Source of the DNA: Ampullaceana balthica
Lineage: Eukaryota; Mollusca; Gastropoda; Lymnaeidae
Reading direction: 5' to 3'
Assembly: GCA_944989445.1 (NCBI GenBank)
Contig: CALYLW010000976.1
Span: forward strand, 1 to 64,000
Length of the DNA: 64,000 nt
Positions within the stretch are counted from its first letter, which is position 1; every line of letters starts with the position of its first letter. Shown in pieces: positions 1-13,100 of the stretch. Below the pieces are notes generated by a model, which saw nothing but the letters and a program-made list of their open reading frames with translations, was not told the origin of the DNA and searched no databases. Both the position numbers and the translations under genes were made by a program.

Positions 1-83
1 CCACCTGCAGCTATTTACCTTATAGCATGTTTGTTGCTTGTTTCCTCTGCCATTTGGTTAACTTATGTTTGAATGTTTTCAAG

Positions 84-3000
84 GTGATTTTTACATAGAT
101 GCTGGATGTCCAGGATGTGAAGTCAACACAGCGGGTAAGTCAAGTTAAAAAATTGATTGTCACATTTGTGACTGATATAAATTTTAATGGCACATTAGTT
201 GGATAATGTCATTAACAGAAACAAACCCACTTGAGCTGTTAGCCAACAATTTAATGATGATATTTATGAGCTGTTAGCCAACTATTTAATGATGATATTT
301 ATGAGCTGTTAGCCAACAATTTAATGATGATATTTATGAGCTGTTAGCCAACTATTTAATGATGATATTTATGAGCTGTTAGCCAACTATTTAATGATGA
401 TATTTATGAGCTGTTAGCCAACTATTTAATGATGATATTTATGAGCTGTTAGCCAACTATTTAATGATGATATTTATGAGCTGTTAGCCAACTATTTAAT
501 GATGATATTTATGAGCTGTTAGCCAACTATTTAATGATGATATTTATGAGCTGTTAGCCAACTATTTAATGATGATATTTATGAGCTGTTAGCCAACTAT
601 TTAATGATGATATTTATGAGCTGTTAGCCAACTATTTAATGATGATATTTATGAGCTTTTAGCCAACTGTTTAATGATGATATTTATGAGCTCTTAGCCA
701 ACTGTTTAATGATGATATTAATGAGCTGTTAGCCAACTATTTAATGATGATATTTATGAGCCGTTAGCCAACTATTTAATGATGATATTTAATAATATTA
801 CGATGCAGCATGTGATGTAGTTAATTGCTCATAACATTCTGATATTAAATTTATTAATTAGTTGTGTTGAGTAGTGCTATAATTTCCAATGGAAATAAGA
901 AAAAAAACCCCAAAACTTTTAAAGGGTTAAGCTAGATTTTTAATTTCCGGCAACATTGAAATTCAAGCATTATATTATATAATTTTTTTAAGCTAAGAAC
1001 TGAAAGATGAGATCTGAATGAATTGTTTTCAAGTTTTAATTAAATCAATTGTATTGACTGTATTTATTCCACAGCAACGCGGCCTCACTTTGGTGCTAAC
1101 AGAATCATCTCTTGGGACACAAGTTTCAACGCCTGGCAAATGTTGATGGGGGAAATCCAGGAGCTGTTAGCCCAAGTGTCGCATGGAGCTGGTAAATCAT
1201 TTCAAACACTTTGGGTGGATGATTCATTAAAAAATACAGTTTTCAACTTGATCGTTTATTTGTTTTTGAAAGTAATCATCACTGCTTTAGGTGATATTTC
1301 CATTCAAATATTTATATCAAGGTTTTCTATCCATGGCCTGGACTATGTTTACAGATAAGCTAACCCCTCATGGGAAACTTCCAGCGTGGAATCAGTTCAT
1401 TAAGGATGTGGACTAAGATTTGTTTTGATTTGTTTCCACTTTATAGGCATGGTGCAAACAGAACAGCTGCTTAAGGTTACCATGGTGATGAAACTGGTCA
1501 AAGAGGTCATGACCTCTGATCTTACATGTGTCCCAGAGTTCTCTGAGATCACCAGGCTTAGCTACCAACTAATATTAAGGTACTTTTTTTTTCTTCTTTA
1601 TTTTTCGGGATGAGCTATTTAAGAGCACATAATATGTCCTTTATTCATTTTGAGCTTACTTTGAATCTGTTTTGTGATAGATTTTTAGCAATACATTTCT
1701 CAAGGGAGGATATTTGTCTCCAATATTCTACACATAATTTGTTGGTTAGAGGTAATGTGTTGAACACACATCCATGTAGCTAATGTATTCAACACACATC
1801 CATTTACAATAATGAGATCTAGAGATTTACAACTGCTTTTTGTTGTTTTTGAATAACTGAATATGTAGATACATAAAGTTAACTGAATATATAGATGCAT
1901 AAAGTTAACTGAATATATAGATGCATGAAGTTAACTGAATATATAGATACATAAAGTTAACTGAATATATAGATGCATGAAGTTAACTGAATATATAGAT
2001 ACATAAAGTTAACTGAATATATAGATACATAAAGTTAACTGAATATATAGATACATAAAGTTAACTGAATATATAGATACATAAAGTTAACTGAATATAT
2101 AGATACATAAAGTTAACTGAATATATAGATACATAAAGTTAACTGAATATATGGATGCATAAAGTGAACTGAATATATAGATACATAAAGTTAACTGAAT
2201 ATATAGATACATAAAGTTAACTGAATATATAGATACATAAAGTTAACTGAATATATAGATGCATAAAGTTAACTGAATATATAGATGCATAAAGTTAACT
2301 GAATATATAGATACATAAAGTTAACTGAATATATAGATACATAAAGTTAACTGAATATATAGATACATAAAGTTAACTGAATATATAGATACATAAAGTT
2401 AACTGAATATATGGATGCATAAAGTGAACTGAATATATAGATACATAAAGTTAACTGAATATATAGATACATAAAGTTAACTGAATATAGATACATAAAG
2501 TTACTGAATATATAGATACATAAAGTTAACTGAATATATAGATACATAAAGTTAACTGAATATATAGATACATAAAGTTAACTGAATATATAGATGCATA
2601 AAGTTAACTGAATATATAGATACATAAAGTTAACTGAATATATAGATACATAAAGTTAACTGAATATATAGATACATAAAGTTAACTGAATATATAGATA
2701 CATAAAGTTAACTGAATATATAGATGCATAAAGTTAACTGAATATATAGATACATAAAGTTAACTGAATATATAGATGCATAAAGTTAACTGAATATATA
2801 GATGCATAAAGTTAACTGAATATATAGATACATAAAGTTAACTGAATATATAGATACATAAAGGGAAGAAAGTGGAGGTGACCTTTTGAGATAGTTTTGG
2901 TTTCCCCTACATATTATAACATGAAGCAATGTAGAAACAAAAAAATTATGTCCCTAATTTTTTAACCTATTATTTAATTTTTATAAAAATTTATTCAAAT

Positions 3001-6000
3001 GTATGTTATTGAAAAAGAACGGCATAACCAACACATTCTATAATTTATTACATAACCAACACATTCTATAATTTATTACATAACCAACACATTCTATAAT
3101 TTATTACATAACCAACACATTCTATAATTTATTACATAACTAACACATTCTATAATTTATTGTGATTAGATTTGCTGTTCTGAACCCTGCCCCCCTTGAA
3201 CTGCTAGGGTACAGCATACAGTGTGTTTGTCTGTCTGTGCCTGGATCATATCCTGAGGTGAGTTCGTAACTGGAATGTGAGGGCAGATGGTTGATACTGA
3301 CCAAAATGACCAGGGCGATTTGTGTTTAGTGATGAGTGCAACTAAATTAAAACATTTTGGTCAAACCTATATCAACTAAAAAAATTTTTTAATTGTGACG
3401 TTATTTTCATCTTGATTTACAAGTTAAATGATGTAGATACTTAAAGGTGGTTACTTTTTTAACTTCCAAATTAAAATTTGTATTTTTTTTATAATCCACC
3501 ATTATATCTATATCACATTGGAGACAATTACAACTACAATGACAACTACAATTACAACTACAATGACAACTAGCATTGTTCAGTTGCTGTGTTATCATGT
3601 CAAATTATTTTTCTGAAACTCTTATAGCATGTCTATTATATTGTTCCAGGTATCACATCACCTGAGACAAACTGGACTGCTACCTTTCCTCAGCAAAACA
3701 TTGATGATTATCCACAAGTTTTAAGGTAAGGGTTCATAATCTATAACAATAGAGAGACTTATTCCATCATTAAAACTTATAAGTTATGGCTTAAATGATG
3801 AACACATAAAACCTTGTTATGCAAAGAAACAGAACAAAGAAGAAACATATAAGGAAGGCAAAAAATACATATATAAGTAATAAATCATAAAAAAACAAAA
3901 TCCTTGCAATCTTATCATTCCAAAACGGAAGAATTCAAATCCAATAATCTCTTTTTAAATCCAATATGTTCATGCATAATAAAAAAATAGAATTAATTTA
4001 AACATTTATTTCTTCAAGTGTTGAAATTCCATAACATTTAAAAGCCAGTGGCTGAGCGGAGAAATATGTCGCCAAACATGACTCTTTAGTGAGAACTCAG
4101 CTATCATGTTTTTAGGAATATCATCTATACTAAACTTAATTCTATACTTAACTTAATCTAATCTAAATTATTGCCCTCCATTATGATATTGAGTTCAGTC
4201 ATCCCCCCCCCTCCCCTCCCCTCACAATAATCATCAACACCAAGTCTAGATACCTACAAATGATGAACCATCGGTTCTAGAAAACACAGTTTTATTCAAC
4301 TCTTTTTTTAAAAATCCTTTATTTTAACTCGTGGTGTCTGCTTGCGCCCTTGCTTGCTTGTCGCCAAAACTTTGGATCGATTTTTAACCCACTTCCTCAT
4401 AAGCTAGCGAGCTGAAATTTAGCAGGCAGTTTCGTGCCGATGATAAAAACGATGCATCAAAATTTCAGATCGATCGCATGTACTGTCATTAAATTATTGA
4501 ATTTTTAGATTATTTTATTTATCCTCTATGTATCATGTTATTTTTTGAGATAGAGCGTCGCGGTGCGTATTATATTGAACATCCTTTCTGTCGCGCAATA
4601 AGGTGCGTATTTTATTGACAACACTTTTTATAAACATATTCCTGATCGGTGCTCATTATATTAAACATGTTTTACGACACAACTACAATTTTGTATTTTT
4701 GGATGGTCTTGCGCTGCGTATTATAATGAACATTCTTTTAGTTACTTCTCGTACATAAAGGATTTATAGTAAAAAACTTGTTTTTTTACGGGGTTTTTTT
4801 ATTTCACCTTTTGAAACAAGATGTCAAAGGGACAAGTCAAAATACAAATATTCAATGACCACTGCTAATTGGTCAGCCTCTCAATCTGATCTCTGGGTTA
4901 TTATTGGCTTTCTATGTGCTGTAAATACTTCACAACAAAGAAGTCATTCCTAAATTATTTGATTTGTTTTCGTGTAGAAGACTTGATTACACACATTCTA
5001 ATTTTGTTTAATATTTTGTTTTAATTTTAAAAAATATATTTATGTAAGATTGTAAACTGATTTGATTAAATTTGTTTACTGTAGCGGAGATGGCATCAAC
5101 CAGGGTCTCTATGGGTGCGTGCTGGCCGCCACTGAGTGCGCTCAGGGAATTTACAGTGTGACCTTGGCTGTACTTGACCTTGTCACTCAACTGGTTCGGG
5201 TATGTTAGATAGAGTAATGTCATAAATATTTGATCATGACAGCATAATGACATTTAGAACTTGAATGGGTCACCCAAGTCCTAATTCTTCCTTAACTGTT
5301 GTCATCATTTCTCATGCATGAGTCTTTTCATTATAAAGGCAATTATGTGTTAAATATGATAATTATGTGTTAAATATGATAATTATGTGTTGAATATGAT
5401 AATTATGTGTTAAATGTGATAATTATGTGTTAAATATGATAATTATGTGTTAAATATGATAATTATGTGTTAAATATGATAATTATGTGTTAAATATGAT
5501 AATTATGTGTTGAATATGATAATCATGTGTTAAATATGATAATTGTGTGTTAAATATGATTTATTTGTGTTAAATATGATAATTGTGTGTTAAATATGAT
5601 AATTATGTGTTGAATATGATAATTATGTGTTAAATGGGATAATTATGTGTTAAATATGATTTATTTGTGTTAAATATGATAATTATGTGTTAAATATGAT
5701 AATTATGTGTTAAATATGATAATTATGTGTTAAATATGATAATCATGTGTTTAAATATGATTTATTTGTGTTGAATATGATAATTATGTGTTAAATGTGA
5801 TAATTATGTGTTAAATATGATTTATTTGTGTTAAATATGATAATTATGTGTTAAATGTGATAATTATGTGTTAAATATGATAATTATGTGTTAAATATGA
5901 TAATTATGTGTTAAATATGATAATTATGTGTTAAATATGATAATTATGTGTTAAATATGATAATTATGTGTTAAATGTGATTTATTTGTGTTAAATATGA

Positions 6001-9000
6001 TAATTATGTGTTAAATATGATAATTATGTGTTAAATGTGATAATTATGTGTTAAATATGATTTATTTGTGTTAAATATGATGATGCAGTGTTAAATATAA
6101 TGATGCAGTGTCTCACCTTGTAAGAAAACATCTCTGATGAACTTAGTCTTCACAAAATTCTGGTTAAAGAAGTCCTCAACATGTGGAATAGTGCAGTGTC
6201 ATGTCCAGTTTAGTGCAGTGTCGTGTCCAGTTTAGTTCAGTGTCGTGTCCAGTTTAGTGCAGTGTCATGTCCAGTTTAGTGCAGTGTCGTGTCCAGTTTA
6301 GTGCAGTGTCATGTCCAGTTTAGTTCAATGTCGTGTCCAGTTTAGTGCAGTGTCGTGTCCAGTTTAGTGCAGTGTCGTGTCCAGTTTAGTGCAGTGTCAT
6401 GTCCAGTTTGGTGCAGTATCATGTCCAGTTTAGTGCAGTATCATGTCCAGTTTAGTGCAGTGTCATGTCCAGTTTAGTGCAGTATCGTGTCCAGTTTAGT
6501 GCAGTGTCATGTCCAGTTTAGTGCAGTATCGTGTCCAGTTTAGTTCAGTGTCGTGTCCAGTTTAGTGCAGTGTCATGTCCAGTTTAGTGCAGTATCATGT
6601 CCAGTTTAGTGCAGTATCGTGTCCAGTTTAGTTCAGTGTCGTGTCCAGTTTAGTGCAGTGTCATGTCCAGTTTAGTGCAGTATCATGTCCAGTTTAGTTC
6701 AGTGTCAGGTCCAGTTTAGTGCAGTGTCATGTCCAGTTTAGTGCAGTGTCGTGTCCAGTTTAGTGCAGTGTCATGTCCAGTTTAGTTCAATGTCGTGTCC
6801 AGTTTAGTGCAGTGTCATGTCCAGTTTAGTGCATTGTCATGTCCAGTTTAGTGCAGTGTCATGTCCAGTTTAGTGCAGTATCATGTCCAGTTTAGTTCAG
6901 TGTCGTGTCCAGTTTAGTGCAGTGTCGTGTCCAGTTTAGTGCAGTGTCATGTCCAGTTTAGTGCAGTGTCATGTCCAGTTTAGTTCAGTGTCGTGTCCAG
7001 TTTAGTGCAGTGTCATGTCCAGTTTAGTGCAGTGTCATGTCCAGTTTAGTGCAGTGTCATGTCCAGTTTAGTGCAGTGTCATGTCCAGTTTAGTTCAATG
7101 TCGTGTCCAGTTTAGTGCAGTGTCATGTCCAGTTTAGTTCAGTGTCGTGTCCAGTTTAGTGCAGTGTCATGTCCAGTTTAGTGCAGTGTCGTGTCCAGTT
7201 TAGTTCAGTGTCATGTCCAGTTTAGTGCAGTGTCATGTCCAGTTTAGTGCAGTGTCATGTCCAGTTTAGTGCAGTGTCATGTCCAGTTTAGTGCAGTGTC
7301 ATGTCCAGTTTAGTTCAATGTCGTGTCCAGTTTAGTGCAGTGTCATGTCCAGTTTAGTGCAGTGTCATGTCCAGTTTAGTGCAGTGTCATGTCCAGTTTA
7401 GTTCAATGTCGTGTCCAGTTTAGTGCAGTGTCATGTCCAGTTTAGTTCAGTGTCGTGTCCAGTTTAGTGCAGTGTCATGTCCAGTTTAGTGCAGTGTCAT
7501 GTCCAGTTTAGTTCAGTGTCGTGTCCAGTTTAGTGCAGTGTCATGTCCAGTTTAGTTCAGTGTCGTGTCCAGTTTAGTGCAGTGTCATGTCCAGTTTAGT
7601 GCAGTGTCGTGTCCAGTTTAGTTCAGTGTCGTGTCCAGTTTAGTTCAGTGTCGTGTCCAGTTTAGTGCAGTGTCGTGTCCAGTTTAGTGCAGTGTCATGT
7701 CCAGTTTAGTGCAGTGTCGTGTCCAGTTTAGTGCAGTGTCGTGTCCAGTTTAGTTCAGTGTCGTGTCCAGTTTAGTGCAGTATCATGTCCAGTATAGTGC
7801 AGTGTCATGTCCAGTTTAGTGCAGTGTCATGTCCAGTTTAGTTCAGTGTCGTGTCCAGTTTATTGCAGTGTCATGTCCAGTTTAGTGCAGTGTCATGTCC
7901 AGTTTAGTGCAGTGTCATGTCCAGTTTAGTGCAGTGTCATGTCCAGTTAGTGCAGTGTCATGTCCAGTTTATTGCAGTGTCATGTCCAGTTTAGTGCAGT
8001 GTCATGTCCAGTTTAGTGCAGTGTCATGTCCAGTTAGTGCAGTGTCATGTCCAGTTAGTGCAGTGTCATGTCCAGTTAGTGCAGTGTCATGTCCAGTTTA
8101 GTGCAGTGTCATGTCCAGTTTATTGCTTTAATTAAAAAGGAATAGAATAAAATAGTTTTTTTTTATTAATGTTTCTGCAATGTGTGAAAATGTATTTGTT
8201 TGCAAATTAATGCATGTGTTAATTTTGTCAGTGCTCATCAAAGCAAGGAAAAGAGGATGAACACATGGCCAGTGTTTTGTTCATACTCAGAGAAGTCTTC
8301 CCACGATTTCACAAGTGGCGATACATAGACCTTGACCAGCGCAAGAGTATTGGTAATCAATGTTTGAATTTTTATTATGATTGGAAATATTGACTTGTTA
8401 TTTATTACAATCAAAACTATTGCAAGATAGGTTTTTAAAGCTGCAAGCTGCAAAAAAATAATTTGGTAATCTTTCACAGTGATTGTTTTATTGGAAAATG
8501 TAAATTTGTGTTTGACAGGTCAGAAGTGTCTACATCTCTTTCACACAATCTTCAACTTTCTAAACTTACAAGAGCGTCAGTTCTCTGACAAGCCGGGGTA
8601 TGACCAATGTTATTTTTTAAATTGATAAGTTTTTCCTTACGCTCTTCAGTTAACCATTGCTAAGCTAGTCACTCATAAATTTTATTTCAATCTCTATTTT
8701 AGAATAGCTTATGCTTTAACTAATACAAGTGGATTTTTATATTAAGCTTTTTTTAAAAAATAAACAATGTCCTTTTTTAAATCCCTTATATTAATTAACG
8801 TCACCGTCTTGTCTGTCTTGGAACCGTGGGAAAACAAAAGTAAAAAATGACCCACTTCCCGTGATCCTATCGAGCTGAAATTATGCACATAGACTTGTGT
8901 CACGTAACATTGCATTGTATCAAAATTTCAGATCGATCAAATGTACCGTAATTAAATTAATGAATTTTTAGTTAATCTCTATATAGCATGTGAAGCCATC

Positions 9001-10101
9001 TGCTATAGCTGACCTCCACGGGTCACTGGAGGTTGACTCCAGGCCTCGATGTCACAGGGGTCAGGTGTTTTACAGCACGGGGAGTTCAGTTATGTCTCAT
9101 ATATAAGGGATTTATAGTCAAAAACTTTGTTTTTATGGGTTGTTTAATTTTTAAACTTGGATTTGTCTTGTTGGATTTTGTTTTGATTTTTCAAACCATT
9201 TTTATATTTTATTTTTGAATTAAAAATTTTTATTTTTTTTTGGGGGGGAGGGGCGTTTTGTTTCAATATTTTTATTGATTATAGCGTTACCGATTATGCA
9301 TCCTTATTTTCAGTGCCCAATCAGCTTGCCCCAAACTTCAAGAGGTGTGTGTTTATAGCCTGCTGTTTACTGATGCTGGCAGAGCTTTGTTGGAGATTGT
9401 GTCCACTGGAGTGGACAATGTCCAGTTGACCCTTGCCCAACAAGCCAGGTTCATGATTTTTATTTTAAAATTTGGTGAAAAAATGTTTAGAGGATTCTAA
9501 TTGCTCTGATTGCTGACCATGTACATTTAAAAGTTTTAATTTTCTCTTGAATGTAGCATTGTAGCCTTTTTATGCACTGGGAAATCGATGTCGTTTTGTT
9601 TTTGTTCTCTCTTTGTCACCTAAAAATTACGCACTTTGTCCAATCCTTTTTCTAATTAACACTGCTTGAATAGATATTTGACATTCTGATATCTTAAATT
9701 AAATAATCCATGTCTTAAATAAAGTCTTCATTAAAATATGATGAGAATATTCTTGACTTTTCTCCTTGCTACTCATAGAAAATGTTATTGTTCTCTTTCA
9801 TCACTGTATGCTATAGATTATTTAAATAAGTGTCTTATCATGTGATCTTGATGACAGTTTACTGAAAGGTGCTGGGGTGGACCTTGTCAACCTTATCCAG
9901 ATCTCCTTGTCACTGCTCAACCGCCTGCTCCTGCTGAAACCGCCCAACGTGGGGCCGTCCCCGGTCGAGCAGGCTCTGTCCTCGCAGCCAGCTGGACGTC
10001 AGCACCAGCATTTGGTGGCCATAATAGCACAGTACATCTACCACCGCCACAGCAACAAGCTGCCTACTCTAGCCACATTGCTGCTGAAACGGCTGGCCAT
10101 G
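84..10101 (+). CDS. NUP188: NUP188 exons 1-10 (first segment)
   Basis: Exons: 84-134, 1075-1191, 1447-1579, 3170-3257, 3628-3725, 5085-5199, 8232-8352, 8519-8597, 9314-9448, 9858-10101. Exon 2 encodes IISWDTSFNAWQMLMGEIQE, matching the human RWEYSYSSWTLF region. Exon 4 was too short to stand out as an ORF; I chose it because it restores the phase and encodes NPAPLELLGYSIQCVCLS, like human SPPVDVIASCVNCLTVL. Exon 5 needs the acceptor at 3627, upstream of the more obvious one at 3649, to stay open. Exon 7 encodes LREVFPRFHKWRY and exon 10 encodes LLLLKPPNVGPSPVEQALSS, both close to human. Exon 10 ends in phase 0 at ATG|GTGAGT, the seed of the 52-bp array that follows. Confidence 0.85.
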
Positions 10102-13100
10102 GTGAGTAGCTCTTTTGTTGTTTGCCACATTGTTACTTAAACGGCTGGCCATGGTGAGTAGCTCTTTTGTTGTTTGCCACATTGTTACTTAAACGACTGG
10201 CCATGGTGAGTAGCTCTTTTGTTGTTTGCCACATTGTTACTTAAACGGCTGGCCATGGTGAGTAGCTCTTTTGTTGTTTGCCACATTGTTACTTAAACGG
10301 CTGGCCATGGTGAGTAGCTCTTTTGTTGTTTACCACATTGTTACTTAAACGCTGGCCATGGTGAGTAGCTCTTTTGTTGTTTGCCACATTGTTACTTAAA
10401 CGCTGGCCATGGTGAGTAGCTCTTTTGTTCTTTGCCACATTGTTACTTAAACGACTGGCCATGGTGAGTAGCTCTTTTGTTGTTTGCCACATTGTTACTT
10501 AAACGCTGGCCATGGTGAGTAGCTCTTTTGTTGTTTGCCACATTGTTACTTAAACGACTGGCCATGGTGAGTAGCTCTTTTGTTGTTTGCCACATTGTTA
10601 CTTAAACGGCTGGCCATGGTGAGTAGCTCTTTTGTTGTTTGCCACATTGTTACTTAAACGGCTGGCCATGGTGAGTAGCTCTTTTGTTGTTTACCACATT
10701 GTTACTTAAACGCTGGCCATGGTGAGTAGCTCTTTTGTTGTTTGCCACATTGTTACTTAAACGCTGGCCATGGTGAGTAGCTCTTTTGTTGTTTGCCACA
10801 TTGTTACTTAAACAACTGGCCATGGTGAGTAGCTCTTTTGTTGTTTGCCACATTGTTACTTAAACGGCTGGCCATGGTGAGTAGCTCTTTTGTTGTTTGC
10901 CACATTGTTACTTAAACGGCTGGCCATGGTTTTTTTGTTGTTTAAGCTAAGAGTAGATTGTATATTTACTGGAATGAATAGAATACTGAGACCATAAATG
11001 AAAAGCTAAGATCATTTTGTATGTTTACTTCCAGGTGTCACCCATGTCCATCCTGGCATGTCTGGGCAATGACAGTGAACCAATCAGAGACATGTTCCTG
11101 ACAAGACTACAAGCAGTATCTGAGGTACACTTACTTCATCTTCTTCTTCACTTGTACTTTTATATAGTTTGTTTACAAAACACACTCCCTGGTCTTCTAT
11201 CATGACATGCCAATGGTCAGCATGACATGCCAATGGTCAGCATGACATGCCAATGGTCAGCATGACATGCCAATGGTCATCATGACATGCCAATGGTCAG
11301 CATGACATGCCAATGGTCATCATGACATGCCAATGGTCAGCATGACATGTCAATGGTCATCATGACATGACAATGGTCATCATGACATGCCAATGGTCAG
11401 CATGACATGCCAATGGTCAGCATGACATGCCAATGGTCATCATGACATGCCAATGGTCATCATGACATGCCAATGGTCAGCATGACATGCCAATGGTCAG
11501 CATGACATGCCAATGGTCAGCATGACATGCCAATGGTCATCATGACATGTCAATGGTCAGCTTTTGATCAATTACTTAGTATTATTATTTGTCTCCAATT
11601 GATCATTTGTCATCTTCCATCATTATTTTTACTAGAGCAAACATTTTTGTTGTGTTCTGGTGTAATTATTAAAAGAGATGCAAACCTCTTTTGAAGATAG
11701 TTCTACACATATTACAGGATATTCAATTGAAAGTGAGCATCTTGGACTTCTTATCTGTCTGTGTGGCCACCCAGCCTGGACTCATTGAAATCTTCCTCAA
11801 TGTACAGCAACATGGGGACAGAGTGGCAGACTCCACAAAGGTAAGTTTAGCTTATACTGAGTCCAGAATGTCATGAATGCATGTTTAGCCATCTGAATCA
11901 TTTACTTCCACCAGCCTATGTTTAATCCATCTTCCAGTAAGGTTTGTTATAAGCAGCTATATACAACTGCAGATATGCTTCACACTGATATCAAAATGTG
12001 GCATAAAACCTTTTTTAGGCATTTTACCTGTGGTCCGTCCATCTGACTATAATTTAAGAAAATAATATTGTTGCTAGCCATGAGCTTAATAATGACTTGG
12101 AATGCAAAAGATAAAATTAAAAAATGCTGTGACTTTGACAGCATTCTGTAGCATCTACTTTGACAGCATTCTGTAGCATCTACTTTGACAGCATTCTGTA
12201 GCATCTACTTTGACAGCATTCTGTAGCATCTACTTTGACAGCATTCTGCAGCAACTACTTTGACAGCATTCTGTAGCATCTACTTTGACAGCATTCTGTA
12301 GCATCTACATTGACAGCATTCTGCAGCATCTACTTTGACAGCATTCTGTAGCATCTACTTTGACAGCATTCTGTAGCATCTACTTTGACAGCATTCTGCA
12401 GCATCTACTTTGACAGCATTCTGTAGCATCTACTTTGACAGCATTCTGTAGCATCTACTTTGACAGCATTCTGTAGCATCTACTTTGACAGCATTCTGTA
12501 GCATCTACTTTGACAGCATTCTGTAGCATCTACTTTGACAGCATTCTGTAGCATCTACTTTGACAGCATTCTGTAGCATCTACTTTGACAGCATTCTGTA
12601 GCATCTATTTTGACAGCATTCTGTAGCATCTACTTTGACAGCATTCTGTAGCATCTACTTTGACAGCATTCTGTAGCATCTACTTTGACAGCATTCTGTA
12701 GCATCTATTTTGACAGCATTCTGTAGCATCTACTTTGACAGCATTCTGTAGCATCTACTTTGACAGCATTCTGTAACATCTACTTTGACAGCATTCTGTA
12801 GCATCTATTTTGACAGCATTCTTTAGCATCTATTTTGACAGCATTCTGTAGCATCTATTTTGACAGCATTTTGTAGCATCTACTTTGACAGCATTCTGTA
12901 GCATCTATTTTGACAGCATTCTGTAGCATCTACTTTGACAGCATTCTGTAGCATCTATTTTGACAGCATTCTGTAGCATCTACTTTGACAGCATTCTGTA
13001 GCATCTACTTTGACAGCATTCTGTAGCATCTACTTTGACAGCATTCTGTAGCATCTATTTTGACAGCATTCTGTAGCATCTATTTTGACAGCATTCTGTA

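Noticed and set aside
6190..8125. CRISPR-like regular array
   Set aside because: Units are directly adjacent with no unique spacers, and the host is an animal; it is a minisatellite.
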